A stretch of DNA of 64,000 bases, taken from contig NZ_JALDYF010000011.1 in assembly GCF_032154225.1 (NCBI RefSeq), positions 1-64,000 on the forward strand. Reading direction: 5' to 3'. Shown here in pieces: positions 28,154-36,430 of the stretch. Each line of letters starts with the position of its first letter. The first letter of the stretch is position 1. The position numbers and the translations under genes were made by a program. Under the pieces are notes generated by a model. It saw only the letters and a list, made by a program, of their open reading frames with translations, had not been told where the DNA came from and made no database searches. The stretch comes from Psychrobacillus sp032154225 (GTDB lineage Bacteria > Bacillota > Bacilli > Bacillales_A > Planococcaceae).

Positions 28154-29053
28154 ATGGAAGCGTTAGCATGTGAATCAGGAGTTTATTATGAATTTAATAA
28201 AAACAATGCGTACACGAAGAAAGTAGCTTCTGGAACGACTATAAAAATTGAAACGTATGACTGTTATAAAAATCAAATCCAATCCGAAGAGATATCAATG
28301 GACGCGATTAATTGGCATGAGATTAATCCGGCAACAGGACCGATATACGTAGAAGGGGCACTTCCAGGAGATATATTAAAAGTACAAATTGAAAAGATTG
28401 AAATAGGATCACAAGGTGTAATGATGGTCGGTCCGGGATTAGGGGTAATGGGTCATCGCATAGAAAAGAGAGTTGCAAAAATTCTACCAATTCGAGAAGA
28501 AAAAATAATATTCAACGGAATTCAAATTCCATTGAATAAAATGATCGGTGTCATTGGAGTAGCACCCGCCGGAGAAGGTGTAAGTTGTGAAACACCTGGA
28601 GCCCATGGTGGAAACATGGACAATAAAATGATTACTGAAGGTGCAACATTATACTTCCCAATTTTTACAGAGGGTGCTCTTTTTAGTTTAGGCGATTTGC
28701 ATGCTGCAATGGGGGATGGTGAAGTTGGTGTTTCAGGAATAGAAGTTCCTGGGGCAGCAACAGTTACTATAGAAGTTATAAAAGGACCAACGATTCAACA
28801 TCCAATGCTTGAAAATGCGGAGGTGTTTACTCAAATTGCGTCTGCCCAAACATTAGATGAAGCTACAAAAATAGCTATAGAAGAAATGATCGATAGAATC
28901 GTAGAGAAATCTACTTTATCGTTAGAGGAAGTAACGATGTTAATGAGTGCTGTTGGACAAATTGAAATTTGCCAAATTGTTGATCCATTAATGACTGTAC
29001 GTTTTGTTGTTCCGAAATGGTTATTAGAAGAGTTAGGAATAGAGCTCATTTAA
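28154..29053 (+). CDS. Acetamidase/formamidase family protein
   Basis: This 299-residue protein belongs to the acetamidase/formamidase family, which hydrolyses short-chain amides to ammonium and acid. Typical segments are ATGPIYVEGALPGDILKVQI near residue 65, HGGNMDNKMITEGATLYFPIF near 155 and LGDLHAAMGDGEVGVSGIE near 183-201. The HAAMGDGE loop with its Asp and Glu is characteristic. ATG 28154 is preferred over ATG 28148 because the GAGGGGG site would otherwise abut the start. The M42 peptidase gene follows twelve bases later, suggesting a two-gene operon for nitrogen scavenging; that role is inference. Confidence 0.88.
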   Translation: MEALACESGVYYEFNKNNAYTKKVASGTTIKIETYDCYKNQIQSEEISMDAINWHEINPATGPIYVEGALPGDILKVQIEKIEIGSQGVMMVGPGLGVMGHRIEKRVAKILPIREEKIIFNGIQIPLNKMIGVIGVAPAGEGVSCETPGAHGGNMDNKMITEGATLYFPIFTEGALFSLGDLHAAMGDGEVGVSGIEVPGAATVTIEVIKGPTIQHPMLENAEVFTQIASAQTLDEATKIAIEEMIDRIVEKSTLSLEEVTMLMSAVGQIEICQIVDPLMTVRFVVPKWLLEELGIELI

Positions 29054-29065
29054 GGAGGAAAATAT

Positions 29066-30121
29066 ATGTCTTCATTAAAACGATATTTAAAAGAGTTAAA
29101 TGACCTAGTTGCTGTTTCTGGTGAGGAAGAAGAAGTAGCTGACTATATTAAAAAAGAACTTGAGCATTCCACTTTAAAATACACAGAGGATAGTTTAGGA
29201 AATTTAACGTATATCAAAAAAGGAAGTCATGAAAACTTGAGTCTCTTACTAGCAGCACATATGGATGAAATAGGATTTATCGTTACTTATATAGATAATG
29301 ACGGATTTATTTATTTTGGTGCAATTGGTGACCATGATGATCGTATGGCAATTAATCAAGTGCTCCAAATAAAAACATCAAAAGGAATAGTTAAGGGAGT
29401 TACTGGAACCAAACCGGCTCATGTATTAACAGCTAATGATATGCAAAAAGCAATTATGATGAAAGATATATTCTTAGATGTGGGCACTTCTTCAAAAATA
29501 GAAACTGAAAACCTTGGAGTTGAAATCGGTGATTATATAACTTTTGATCGAGAAGGTCAGTTCTTAAATGGTGGATTTATTTTTACTGGGAAAGCCGTAG
29601 ATAATCGCTCGGGCTGTGCCGTACTTATTGAAGTAATTAAACGCATTGAAAATCTTGATATTAAACCGACTGTTTATTGCACGGCAACAGTTCAAGAAGA
29701 AACGGGAATACGAGGAGCAGCACCAGTTGGACATTCTATTCAACCAACAGTTGCTCTTGCAATTGATGTAACGCTTGCGGGAGGGTTACCTGGTCATGAT
29801 AAACATGAACTACCTGTCTATTTAGGAAAAGGTACGGCAATAAAGTTTTATGATGAAGGAATATCAGTTCCGAAAAAGTTGTCTCGTAAGCTAGTAGAAA
29901 CTGCGGAAAAGTATGATATTCCATATCAAAGAGAAGTACTCTTAAAAGGAGCTACTGATGCAAGGGCTATAAGTGTATCAGGTAATGGCGTTATGACCGG
30001 GGCAATCTCAATTCCATCTAAATATATTCATTCCGGTGTTGGGTGTGTTCATATAGAAGACATGGAACACTCAGTTGAGTTAATCGTCCGTTTCATAGAG
30101 GATATGGTAGAGAACTTTTAA
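29066..30121 (+). CDS. M42 family metallopeptidase (glutamyl aminopeptidase type)
   Basis: The 351-residue protein is an M42 aminopeptidase/endoglucanase-family enzyme, normally a large cytosolic oligomer with two metal ions that trims short peptides. Metal and catalytic motifs are visible: LAAHMDEIGFIV near residues 65-76, AVDNRSGCAVL near 179, VQEETGIRGAAP near 213 with the catalytic Glu, and ALAIDVTLAGG near 230. An AAGGAGG site precedes ATG 29066. It is probably co-transcribed with the amidase upstream. Substrate specificity cannot be read from the sequence. Confidence 0.9.
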   Translation: MSSLKRYLKELNDLVAVSGEEEEVADYIKKELEHSTLKYTEDSLGNLTYIKKGSHENLSLLLAAHMDEIGFIVTYIDNDGFIYFGAIGDHDDRMAINQVLQIKTSKGIVKGVTGTKPAHVLTANDMQKAIMMKDIFLDVGTSSKIETENLGVEIGDYITFDREGQFLNGGFIFTGKAVDNRSGCAVLIEVIKRIENLDIKPTVYCTATVQEETGIRGAAPVGHSIQPTVALAIDVTLAGGLPGHDKHELPVYLGKGTAIKFYDEGISVPKKLSRKLVETAEKYDIPYQREVLLKGATDARAISVSGNGVMTGAISIPSKYIHSGVGCVHIEDMEHSVELIVRFIEDMVENF

Positions 30122-30129
30122 ATAGTAAT

Positions 30130-30165
30130 GGACCAACTTGAAATTTTCATCACAAGCTGGTCCTT
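30130..30165. terminator. Bidirectional terminator between convergent genes
   Basis: GGACCAACTTG pairs with CAAGCTGGTCC around a T-rich loop. It lies between the M42 gene and the oppositely oriented potassium channel gene. Confidence 0.65.
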
Positions 30166-30169
30166 AATA

Positions 30170-31498
30170 TTACCCAGTAAACACCGGGTCATACGGATAA
30201 CGATAATGTGTTTTCTTTGGTTTCGTTAAAATGAAAAATAAAGTAAGTGGTCCAATTCTCCCGATAAACATGACAATACTAATAAGGATTTCTCCAACAG
30301 GAGTAAGATCTCCAGTAACCCCCATTGTTAAACCAACAGTTCCAAAAGCAGAAAATACTTCAAAAACAAGAGGCAACAAAGGAATTCTTTCACTAATTGT
30401 GAGCATAAACGTAAAGAAAAATATAACAGCTAAGCTAATCGTAGATATTGCTAAGGAACGAATAATTACTTCTTTCCGAATCGTTCTTCTAAAGAGTTCA
30501 GGTTCATCACGAGATCGTAAGAAAGCAAATGTCGCTAAAATAATGACTATAAAAGTTGTTAGTTTAATACCAGAAGCAGTAGAAGCACTACCACCTCCAA
30601 CGAACATTAGAAACATAGTAAATAATAAAGAAGGGTCTTCCATTTGTCCGTAATCGACCATATTAAAACCAGCAGTACGAGGAGTAACTGCATTAAAATA
30701 AGAAGTGAATCCCTTCTCCCAAAAGCCCATCGTTCCTATTGTTCTATCATTATTATATTCTAATAAGAACAAGATAATCGTTGCAAATAGATTCATAGCA
30801 ATTGTTCCAACGACCATCATTTTCGTGTGGAGCGACCATGCTCGAATCGATTTCTTCTTATAAATATCTACGACTACAACAAATCCAAGACCACCAATAA
30901 CAAACAAACTAGATAAGATGAAATTGACGATAGGATCACCCGTAAATCCCATCAAGTTATCGGGAAATAAAGAAAATCCAGCGTTATTAAAAGCTGAAAC
31001 AACATGAAATAGACTATAGTAAAAAGCGTCCTCTAATCCATATATTGGTAGCCAATGAAGGGTTAGTATAACAATAGCGATACTTTCAACAGTTAATACG
31101 AATAGTAAGATTAGCTTCGTAAGTTTGACAATACCGCCAATGGATTGTTGGCTAAACGATTCTTGCAAATAAATTCTGTTTTGTAAGCCAATTTTTTTCC
31201 CGAGTAAAATAAGTAGTGCTACAGCAAACGTCATTAATCCAATACCGCCACATTGGATAAGAAAAAGTAGCACAAGTTCTCCAAATAAGGTTAAAGTAGC
31301 CCCGGGATCGAATACACTTAGCCCGGTAACCGTTGTTGCAGAAGTTACAACAAATAGAGCATCTATCCAAGTGATTGGAGTAGTCGTAGCAAATGGGAGC
31401 ATTAATAAACATGTTCCAACGACAATTAGAGAAAAGAAGCTACCAGCAATAATAACAGGTGGAGAAATAGTCATTCTTTTCTTTTTATGCTTTAACAT
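30170..31498 (-). CDS. Potassium uptake channel subunit (TrkH/KtrB/KtrD family)
   Basis: This 442-residue integral membrane protein is the channel subunit of a Ktr-type K+ uptake system. Four pore-like repeats are visible: TSATTVTGLSVFD, VVSAFNNAGFSLF, VTPRTAGFNMVDY and FSAFGTVGLTMGVTG, each with the family's key glycine. The C-terminus YRYPYDPVFTG is also typical. ATG 31498 is chosen because AGAGGAA lies eight bases before it, whereas GTG 31507 overlaps that site. No KtrA/KtrC gating subunit is encoded nearby, so it probably pairs with one made elsewhere, as KtrD does in B. subtilis. Confidence 0.9.
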   Translation of the reverse strand: MLKHKKKRMTISPPVIIAGSFFSLIVVGTCLLMLPFATTTPITWIDALFVVTSATTVTGLSVFDPGATLTLFGELVLLFLIQCGGIGLMTFAVALLILLGKKIGLQNRIYLQESFSQQSIGGIVKLTKLILLFVLTVESIAIVILTLHWLPIYGLEDAFYYSLFHVVSAFNNAGFSLFPDNLMGFTGDPIVNFILSSLFVIGGLGFVVVVDIYKKKSIRAWSLHTKMMVVGTIAMNLFATIILFLLEYNNDRTIGTMGFWEKGFTSYFNAVTPRTAGFNMVDYGQMEDPSLLFTMFLMFVGGGSASTASGIKLTTFIVIILATFAFLRSRDEPELFRRTIRKEVIIRSLAISTISLAVIFFFTFMLTISERIPLLPLVFEVFSAFGTVGLTMGVTGDLTPVGEILISIVMFIGRIGPLTLFFILTKPKKTHYRYPYDPVFTG

Positions 31499-31539
31499 AA
31501 AAATCACTTCCTCTTTAATTATTGCCGAAAATAATAATT

Positions 31540-31568
31540 ACTGTATGCTTCTTTCTATTTTTTGTCAA
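31540..31568 (-). promoter_or_regulatory. Promoter of the potassium channel gene
   Basis: On the minus strand TTGACA (31568-31563) and TACAGT (31545-31540) are 17 bases apart, about 42 bases before the start codon. The short leader leaves no room for a c-di-AMP riboswitch of the kind found ahead of some ktr genes. Confidence 0.65.
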
Positions 31569-31594
31569 TACTAAAAATAGTCGTGTCATCTAAT

Positions 31595-31623
31595 TTGAAA
31601 TAGCTAATCGAACGAAGTATACT
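31595..31623 (+). promoter_or_regulatory. Promoter of the thioredoxin-like gene
   Basis: TTGAAA at 31595-31600 and TATACT at 31618-31623 are 17 bases apart, ahead of ATG 31646. The TATACT lies close to the GGGGGATGG ribosome site, so the mRNA leader would be very short. Confidence 0.6.
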
Positions 31624-31645
31624 TAGCAAAAAGGGGGATGGCAAA

Positions 31646-32209
31646 ATGACTAATGAGCAACGCTATTTTGACAATGCAAAATCATTGAAACAATATATGG
31701 ACGATATGACAACGAAAAAAGAAGAAACCTTTAGCATATATGAACAGTTTGAAGTACCAGTGGATGATGGATTCATCGACATACTAACAGAAAAATCGCC
31801 GTCTATACTAGTTATTACAGAAGACTGGTGCGGAGATGCTATGATGAATAATGCAATTTTACGTAAAATTACAGAAGCAGCTGAAATAGAAGTTCGTGCA
31901 GTGTACCGTGATGAAGATGTAACGTTAATCGATCAATATTTAACAAATGGAGGTCGTGCAATTCCTATTTATTTATTGTTAAACAAAGATGGGGAAGTTA
32001 TTTCTAAGTGGGGACCACGTGCTGAAAAAGTGCAGCAATATGTGATAGACAATAGAGCAAAGTTTCCATCTAAAGAAGATCCGACATTCGAAGAAGTACA
32101 AAAAGCATTTTATGAACAAATGACTAAAGAATTCAACGACAATAAAGACTTCCATTTAGCCGTATATGAATCAATTCGCAATACATGGTTACCAGCGCTT
32201 CAAAAGTAA
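31646..32209 (+). CDS. Thioredoxin-fold family protein
   Basis: The 187-residue protein has a thioredoxin-like core with SILVITEDWCGDAMMNNAILRKI near residues 52-74 and the cis-Pro region GGRAIPIYLLLNKDGEV near 104-120. The usual CxxC site is replaced by WCGDA, which keeps only the first cysteine. It should therefore not act as an ordinary dithiol oxidoreductase. This monothiol form is a known family variant in Bacillales as I recall it; its substrate is unknown. A GGGGG site precedes ATG 31646. Its own promoter is divergent from the potassium channel gene. Confidence 0.8.
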   Translation: MTNEQRYFDNAKSLKQYMDDMTTKKEETFSIYEQFEVPVDDGFIDILTEKSPSILVITEDWCGDAMMNNAILRKITEAAEIEVRAVYRDEDVTLIDQYLTNGGRAIPIYLLLNKDGEVISKWGPRAEKVQQYVIDNRAKFPSKEDPTFEEVQKAFYEQMTKEFNDNKDFHLAVYESIRNTWLPALQK

Positions 32210-32230
32210 ATAGATCGAAGAAACTTTTTG

Positions 32231-32259
32231 TTTGCATATGAAGTCTTTATGGCTATAAG
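32231..32259 (+). promoter_or_regulatory. Candidate promoter of dgkB
   Basis: TTTGCA at 32231-32236 and TATAAG at 32254-32259 are 17 bases apart, 24 bases before the dgkB start. Confidence 0.45.
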
Positions 32260-32283
32260 AAAATGTAAGACAGGAAGGAAATA

Positions 32284-33198
32284 ATGATGAAACGTGCAAG
32301 AATTATATATAACCCTACTTCGGGCAGAGAACTTTTTAGAAAACATTTAGCAGAAGTTTTAGAAAGCTTGGAAATAGCGGGCTATGAAACATCATGTCAT
32401 GCTACAACGAGCGAAGGAGATGCTACCCTTGCTGCGATTAATGCCGTTGAAAATGGTTTTGATGTCATTATTGCTGCTGGTGGAGATGGCACGTTAAACG
32501 AAGTCGTTGCAGGAGTTAGTACAATGGAAAGACGACCGAAAATAGGACTTATTCCTATGGGAACAACAAATGATTTTGCAAGAGCTGTTCATATTCCAAG
32601 AGATATAAAAAAAGCTGTAGAAATCATTATTAAAGGCGATACAATTCCTGTAGATGTTGGAATTGTAAATGACCGATACTTCATAAATATTGCAGGTGGC
32701 GGAAGAATAACAGAGCTTACATATGAAGTACCAAGTAAGTTAAAAACCGTGCTTGGCCAATTAGCATATTATTTAAAAGGTATAGAAATGCTTCCTTCGA
32801 TTAATGCAACAAAAGTAAGAATTGAATATGACGATGAAGTATTTGAAGATGAAGCAATGATGTTTTTAGTAGGTTTAACTAACTCTGTTGGTGGCTTTGA
32901 AAAGCTAGCACCAAATTCGAGTATTAATGATGGGAAATTTACTTTATTAATTTTGAAAAAATGTAATATTGCAGATTTTATTCGCCTTGCATCACTTGCG
33001 ATTCGTGGAGAGCATTTACATGACCCACTCGTAATTTCCACAAAAGCGAAGCATATTAAAGTGACATCAGAAGATAAAGTTCTTCTCAATCTAGACGGTG
33101 AATACGGTGGCACAATCCCAGCTGTATTCCAAAATTTATATCGACATATAGAGGTTTTTGTACCAATCGATGAAATTCGAGAACAGGACAGACCGTAA
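32284..33198 (+). CDS. dgkB: Diacylglycerol kinase DgkB
   Basis: DgkB phosphorylates diacylglycerol to phosphatidic acid, recycling the lipid left by lipoteichoic acid synthesis. The 304-residue protein matches the soluble DgkB (YerQ) type. It has MKRARIIYNPTSGRE at the start, the nucleotide-binding segment IIAAGGDGTLNEVVAG near residues 62-77, PMGTTNDFARAV near 92 and LLNLDGEYGG near 269. ATG 32284 and ATG 32287 are both possible behind AGGAAGGA; the second matches the usual MKRARI start. In B. subtilis the gene is close to gatB and yefA, as here. Confidence 0.93.
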   Translation: MMKRARIIYNPTSGRELFRKHLAEVLESLEIAGYETSCHATTSEGDATLAAINAVENGFDVIIAAGGDGTLNEVVAGVSTMERRPKIGLIPMGTTNDFARAVHIPRDIKKAVEIIIKGDTIPVDVGIVNDRYFINIAGGGRITELTYEVPSKLKTVLGQLAYYLKGIEMLPSINATKVRIEYDDEVFEDEAMMFLVGLTNSVGGFEKLAPNSSINDGKFTLLILKKCNIADFIRLASLAIRGEHLHDPLVISTKAKHIKVTSEDKVLLNLDGEYGGTIPAVFQNLYRHIEVFVPIDEIREQDRP

Positions 33199-33202
33199 AA
33201 CT

Positions 33203-33236
33203 AACCCAGCATTCTTAACAGATTGCTGGGTTTTTC
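33203..33236 (+). terminator. Intrinsic terminator after dgkB
   Basis: AACCCAGCA pairs with TGCTGGGTT and is followed by a T run. It begins four bases after the stop codon. Confidence 0.88.
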
Positions 33237-33308
33237 TAAACAATTTTGTATTTGTCCTATTGTAAAGGGGAATTAATAGGGAAGAATGGAATATAGGGAG
33301 TGAATGAC

Positions 33309-33404
33309 ATGTATAAAAAACAAGAAAAGCACTTGATGTGGCTTGCATTTGTCGTTGCAGGAATTATGCTATTGTCATTTGTTGGACGAATTTTTGGAAG
33401 CTAA
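33309..33404 (+). CDS. 31-residue single-span membrane peptide preceding cydA
   Basis: A short open frame encodes MYKKQEKHLMWLAFVVAGIM followed by LLSFVGRIFGS. It has a basic head, one predicted membrane helix of about 20 residues, and a short tail. GGGAGTGA lies before ATG 33309, and its stop is 13 bases before cydA, whose AGGAGGT site follows directly, so it should be translated from the same message. I do not recognise a family. Its position suggests a further accessory peptide of the bd oxidase, like the known CydS/CydX micro-subunits, but that is inference. Confidence 0.55.
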   Translation: MYKKQEKHLMWLAFVVAGIMLLSFVGRIFGS

Positions 33405-33417
33405 GGAGGTATAGCAA

Positions 33418-34764
33418 ATGGGAAATGAAGAAGCGGTATTTTTTAGTCGCGTATTAACGGAACTAACTTTATCTTTTCATATCATTTACGCAACCATTGG
33501 TGTAGGGGTTCCACTAATGATTATGATTGCCCAATGGGTAGGGATTAAAAAGAACGACGAACATTATATTTTACTTGCAAGACGTTGGGCGAGAGGCTTC
33601 GTTATAACCGTTGCTGTCGGAGTAGTTACAGGAACAGCCATTGGAATGCAGCTATCCTTACTATGGCCGAACTTCATGGAGCTGGCAGGAAATGTTATAG
33701 CCCTTCCACTATTTTTAGAAACTTTCGCATTTTTCTTTGAAGCAATTTTTCTTGGTATTTATTTATACACATGGGATCGTTTTGAAAATCAGAAAAAGCA
33801 TTTATTATTACTTATTCCAGTAGCAATAGGAGCTTCTGCATCGGCAGTTTTTATCACAATTGTAAATGCATTTATGAATGCTCCACAAGGTTTCGATATA
33901 TTGAATGGTGAGTTAATAAATATTAACCCATTGCTTGCAATGTTCAATCCAGCAATGCCAACGAAAGTGGCACATGTTGTTGTAACAGCTTATATGACTT
34001 CTGCGTTTGTTTTAGCGTCTATTGCAGCTTTCCGTTTATTGAAAGGATCGAATCATGTATATCATAAAAAAGCATTGTTTTTAACGATAAAAGTTGGTTT
34101 TGTGTTTGCAGTAGCAACAGCGATTATCGGTGATTTTTCAGGGAAATATTTAGCTGAATATCAACCAGAGAAACTTGCTGCGGCAGAATGGCATTTTGAA
34201 ACAGAAGGTAGTGCCCCATTAATACTTTACGGTGTATTAGATGATGGTGAAGTAAAATATGCGATTAAAATTCCTTTTGCATTAAGTATTTTGGCGCATA
34301 CAAATCCAACAGCGGAAGTAATTGGACTTGATCAGTTCCCGGAGGATGAAATTCCACCTTTATATATTCATTATTTGTTTGATATTATGGTAACAATCGG
34401 TGTTTGGATGACTGTTTTATCTGGTGCTTATTGGTTAGGAAAACAAATGAAATGGGCATTTGTAGATTCAAAATTATACCGTTGGTTAATCGTTTTAGGG
34501 GGCCCTTTATCGGTTCTTGCGATTGAAACAGGCTGGTGGCTTGCAGAAGTAGGAAGACAACCTTGGATACTGCGAGGGTTAATGCGCGTGGAAGATGCGG
34601 CAACAACTAGTGCTCATGTAGATACAATGCTTGTTCTATTTGCAGGGCTTTATTTGGTACTTGGAGTCGGCAGTGTAGTTGTATTAAGACGAATGTTTAG
34701 AAAAAATCCGGTAGAACAAGAGCTAGAAGATCGTCATGCTGAAAAAGGTGGTGACATTTCATGA
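33418..34764 (+). CDS. cydA: Cytochrome bd quinol oxidase subunit I
   Basis: CydA carries the three hemes and the quinol site of the bd-type terminal oxidase, which reduces oxygen to water at the cytoplasmic membrane. The 448-residue length is the short Q-loop form found in Bacillales (YthA-like). Visible heme or proton-path residues are His21 (LSFHIIYA), Glu101 and Glu109 (LFLETFAFFFEAIF) and His186 (VAHVVVTAYM). GRQPWILRGLMRVEDA near 382-397 includes the Met ligand region. AAGGAGG precedes ATG 33418. It overlaps cydB by four bases. Confidence 0.95.
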   Translation: MGNEEAVFFSRVLTELTLSFHIIYATIGVGVPLMIMIAQWVGIKKNDEHYILLARRWARGFVITVAVGVVTGTAIGMQLSLLWPNFMELAGNVIALPLFLETFAFFFEAIFLGIYLYTWDRFENQKKHLLLLIPVAIGASASAVFITIVNAFMNAPQGFDILNGELININPLLAMFNPAMPTKVAHVVVTAYMTSAFVLASIAAFRLLKGSNHVYHKKALFLTIKVGFVFAVATAIIGDFSGKYLAEYQPEKLAAAEWHFETEGSAPLILYGVLDDGEVKYAIKIPFALSILAHTNPTAEVIGLDQFPEDEIPPLYIHYLFDIMVTIGVWMTVLSGAYWLGKQMKWAFVDSKLYRWLIVLGGPLSVLAIETGWWLAEVGRQPWILRGLMRVEDAATTSAHVDTMLVLFAGLYLVLGVGSVVVLRRMFRKNPVEQELEDRHAEKGGDIS

Positions 34765-35789
34765 CACTTGAAATCATTGGCGTTACTGTGTTATGGATAT
34801 TTTTGTTCGGTTATTTAATTGTAGCATCCATTGATTTTGGAGCAGGATTTTTTAATGCGTATAGTTTATTGACCGGAAGACAGCATATTTTAACGAATGT
34901 AATTCAGCGTTATTTATCACCAGTTTGGGAAGTAACGAATGTATTTCTCGTATTTTTCTTTGTTGGAATCATTGGATTTTTCCCGAAAACCGCATTTTAT
35001 TATGGCACGACATTACTAATTCCAGCCAGTATCGCGATTATTTTATTGGCGATCCGCGGGTCTTACTATGCGTTTGAGACGTATGGCTCAAGAGGGCATA
35101 AAGGGTATTCGTTTATGTATGGCGTGTCGGGATTGTTTATACCTGCTTCGTTATCGATTATTTTGACGATTTCAGAAGGTGGATTTATCGATATGATAAA
35201 TGGAGCACCGTCACTCAATTACAATGCACTTTTCACTAGCCCATTAACTTGGTCTATTGTCGTGCTGAGTCTATGTTCCGTTTTGTATATTTCCGCTGTG
35301 TTTTTAACATGGTATGCGAATAAAGCAGGAGATGCAGATGCAACGAAATTGATGAGAAAGTACTCGCTAATTTGGGCATTGCCAACGATTATTACCGCGG
35401 GGGGAATAATGTTTGAATTACGTTCACATAATCCAGAGCATTATAGTAACATGCTTGATATTTGGTGGGCGTTTGCAGTGTCGTTTTTATTGTTTGTAGG
35501 AACGGTTTGGTTTTTATATAAAAAACGAAATTATGGATTGGCGTTTGGATTATTAGCTGGACAGTTTTTAGTTGCGTTTTTCGCTTACGGTTTTGCGCAT
35601 CGTCCTTATTTGCTCTATCCATACTTAACGATTTACGATAGTTTTACGAATGAAGCAATGGCGATTTCTTTGATCGTTGCATTTATTGCAGGGTTAGGGT
35701 TACTTATTCCATCGTTGTATTTGTTATTACGTCTGTTTTTATTCAATAAAGATTATGTTCGTGGCAATAAAAAAGATAATCATGCATAA
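34761..35789 (+). CDS. cydB: Cytochrome bd quinol oxidase subunit II
   Basis: CydB is the structural partner of CydA. The 342-residue protein starts MTLEIIGVTVLWIFLFGYLI and shows the typical first-helix pair with SIDFGAGFFNAYSL, then SPVWEVTNVFLVFFFVG near residue 53. Eight to nine hydrophobic segments follow and the tail is basic and cytosolic. ATG 34761 overlaps the end of cydA, implying coupled translation. A CydS micro-subunit gene follows twelve bases later. No cydCD assembly transporter genes are in this window. Confidence 0.94.
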   Translation: MTLEIIGVTVLWIFLFGYLIVASIDFGAGFFNAYSLLTGRQHILTNVIQRYLSPVWEVTNVFLVFFFVGIIGFFPKTAFYYGTTLLIPASIAIILLAIRGSYYAFETYGSRGHKGYSFMYGVSGLFIPASLSIILTISEGGFIDMINGAPSLNYNALFTSPLTWSIVVLSLCSVLYISAVFLTWYANKAGDADATKLMRKYSLIWALPTIITAGGIMFELRSHNPEHYSNMLDIWWAFAVSFLLFVGTVWFLYKKRNYGLAFGLLAGQFLVAFFAYGFAHRPYLLYPYLTIYDSFTNEAMAISLIVAFIAGLGLLIPSLYLLLRLFLFNKDYVRGNKKDNHA

Positions 35790-35801
35790 GGAGGAGCCAC
35801 T

Positions 35802-35906
35802 ATGACAAACTTTTTTATATTTTACGCACCATTTATAGTTCTGGCCGGATCAATTGTCGTAGCCTTTTGGGCGGCTTCAAAAGATGGAGCAATTAAAGAG
35901 AAATAA
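35802..35906 (+). CDS. cydS: Cytochrome bd micro-subunit CydS
   Basis: This 34-residue frame begins MTNFFIFYAPFIVLAGSIVV, then AFWAASKDGAIKEK. The single membrane helix, the YAP start and the FWxxxKD end match my recollection of CydS from the Geobacillus bd oxidase, where it binds CydA and stabilises heme b558. The start lies behind an AAGGAGG site twelve bases after cydB, as in that operon. The identification rests on short sequence plus position, but both agree. Confidence 0.85.
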   Translation: MTNFFIFYAPFIVLAGSIVVAFWAASKDGAIKEK

Positions 35907-35952
35907 GAAAAGAAGAAAGTATATAAAAAGGTTCCATGAATACAGGGTATTC

Positions 35953-36035
35953 AGTGGAGTGTATTTCATTACAAGCGGACGCTTTCCGTGGTGCGCGGCT
36001 TCAATCTCCTCGTCGCGAAAAGACGCTCCTGCCTA
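35953..36035. repeat. Dispersed intergenic repeat, copy 2 (truncated)
   Basis: TTACAAGCGGACGCTTTCCG at 35969-35988 is identical to 27685-27704. It is followed by a diverged GC-rich tail that ends near CGCTCCTGCC. The second arm is missing or strongly changed compared with copy 1. Confidence 0.6.
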
Positions 36036-36063
36036 GTTAGAAATAGACAGACAATTTTGGTAT

Positions 36064-36338
36064 GAAGTAAATATGTCATTTACTTCTCCACTTTATATTC
36101 AAATGTAGAAGTGGCGCTTTGTAAAAATCTACAAAAAGCTGCCAAAATTGCATCTTTGGCAGCTTGCAAAGTAAATAGAACCGACTTGCTTCTCCTAGTG
36201 CCAAAGATATTTAACAACTTGGCACGGAAGTTTTTGGCGAGCGAAAGGCGAACATTTTCCATACGATGACCGAAAAAAGCTTGTTGGAAGCGGCGCAGCC
36301 ACTTCCAACAAGCTTTTAAAATTTTCCGATCATCGTAT
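36064..36338. repeat. Cluster of five hairpins in a gene-free region
   Basis: Five inverted repeats follow one another. Four of them are GAAGTAAAT/ATTTACTTC (36064-36086), CCACTT/AAGTGG (36088-36114), AAGCTGCCAAA/TTTGGCAGCTT (36136-36165) and GTGCCAA/TTGGCAC (36198-36225). The fifth is a long hairpin with 14-base perfect inner arms (36277-36290 and 36302-36315) inside outer arms ATACGATG/CATCGTAT (36261-36338). A 60-codon minus-strand frame overlaps them but looks like a by-product. This could be a structured RNA or a decayed mobile element; I cannot name it. Confidence 0.6.
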
Positions 36339-36430
36339 AGCCTAATGGGAAGCCTGAAGCGAGGCAGAAACTGGGTTGTTAAGATGTTTTAGATTTAAAG
36401 GACCCGGCCACCTTTTACCTGGTTTTCTCA

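Noticed and set aside
30231..30653. 140-codon plus-strand frame over the potassium channel gene
   Set aside because: It is antisense to a well-supported membrane protein gene, has no ribosome site, and its composition is that of reverse-read hydrophobic codons.
33237..33308. Promoter for the cyd operon
   Set aside because: Several -10-like stretches exist but none has an acceptable -35 at 16-18 bases, so no promoter is called.
36080..36262. 60-codon minus-strand frame in the hairpin cluster
   Set aside because: It spans several hairpins and has no ribosome site, so it is more likely a by-product of the structured sequence. A transposase-remnant origin cannot be excluded.
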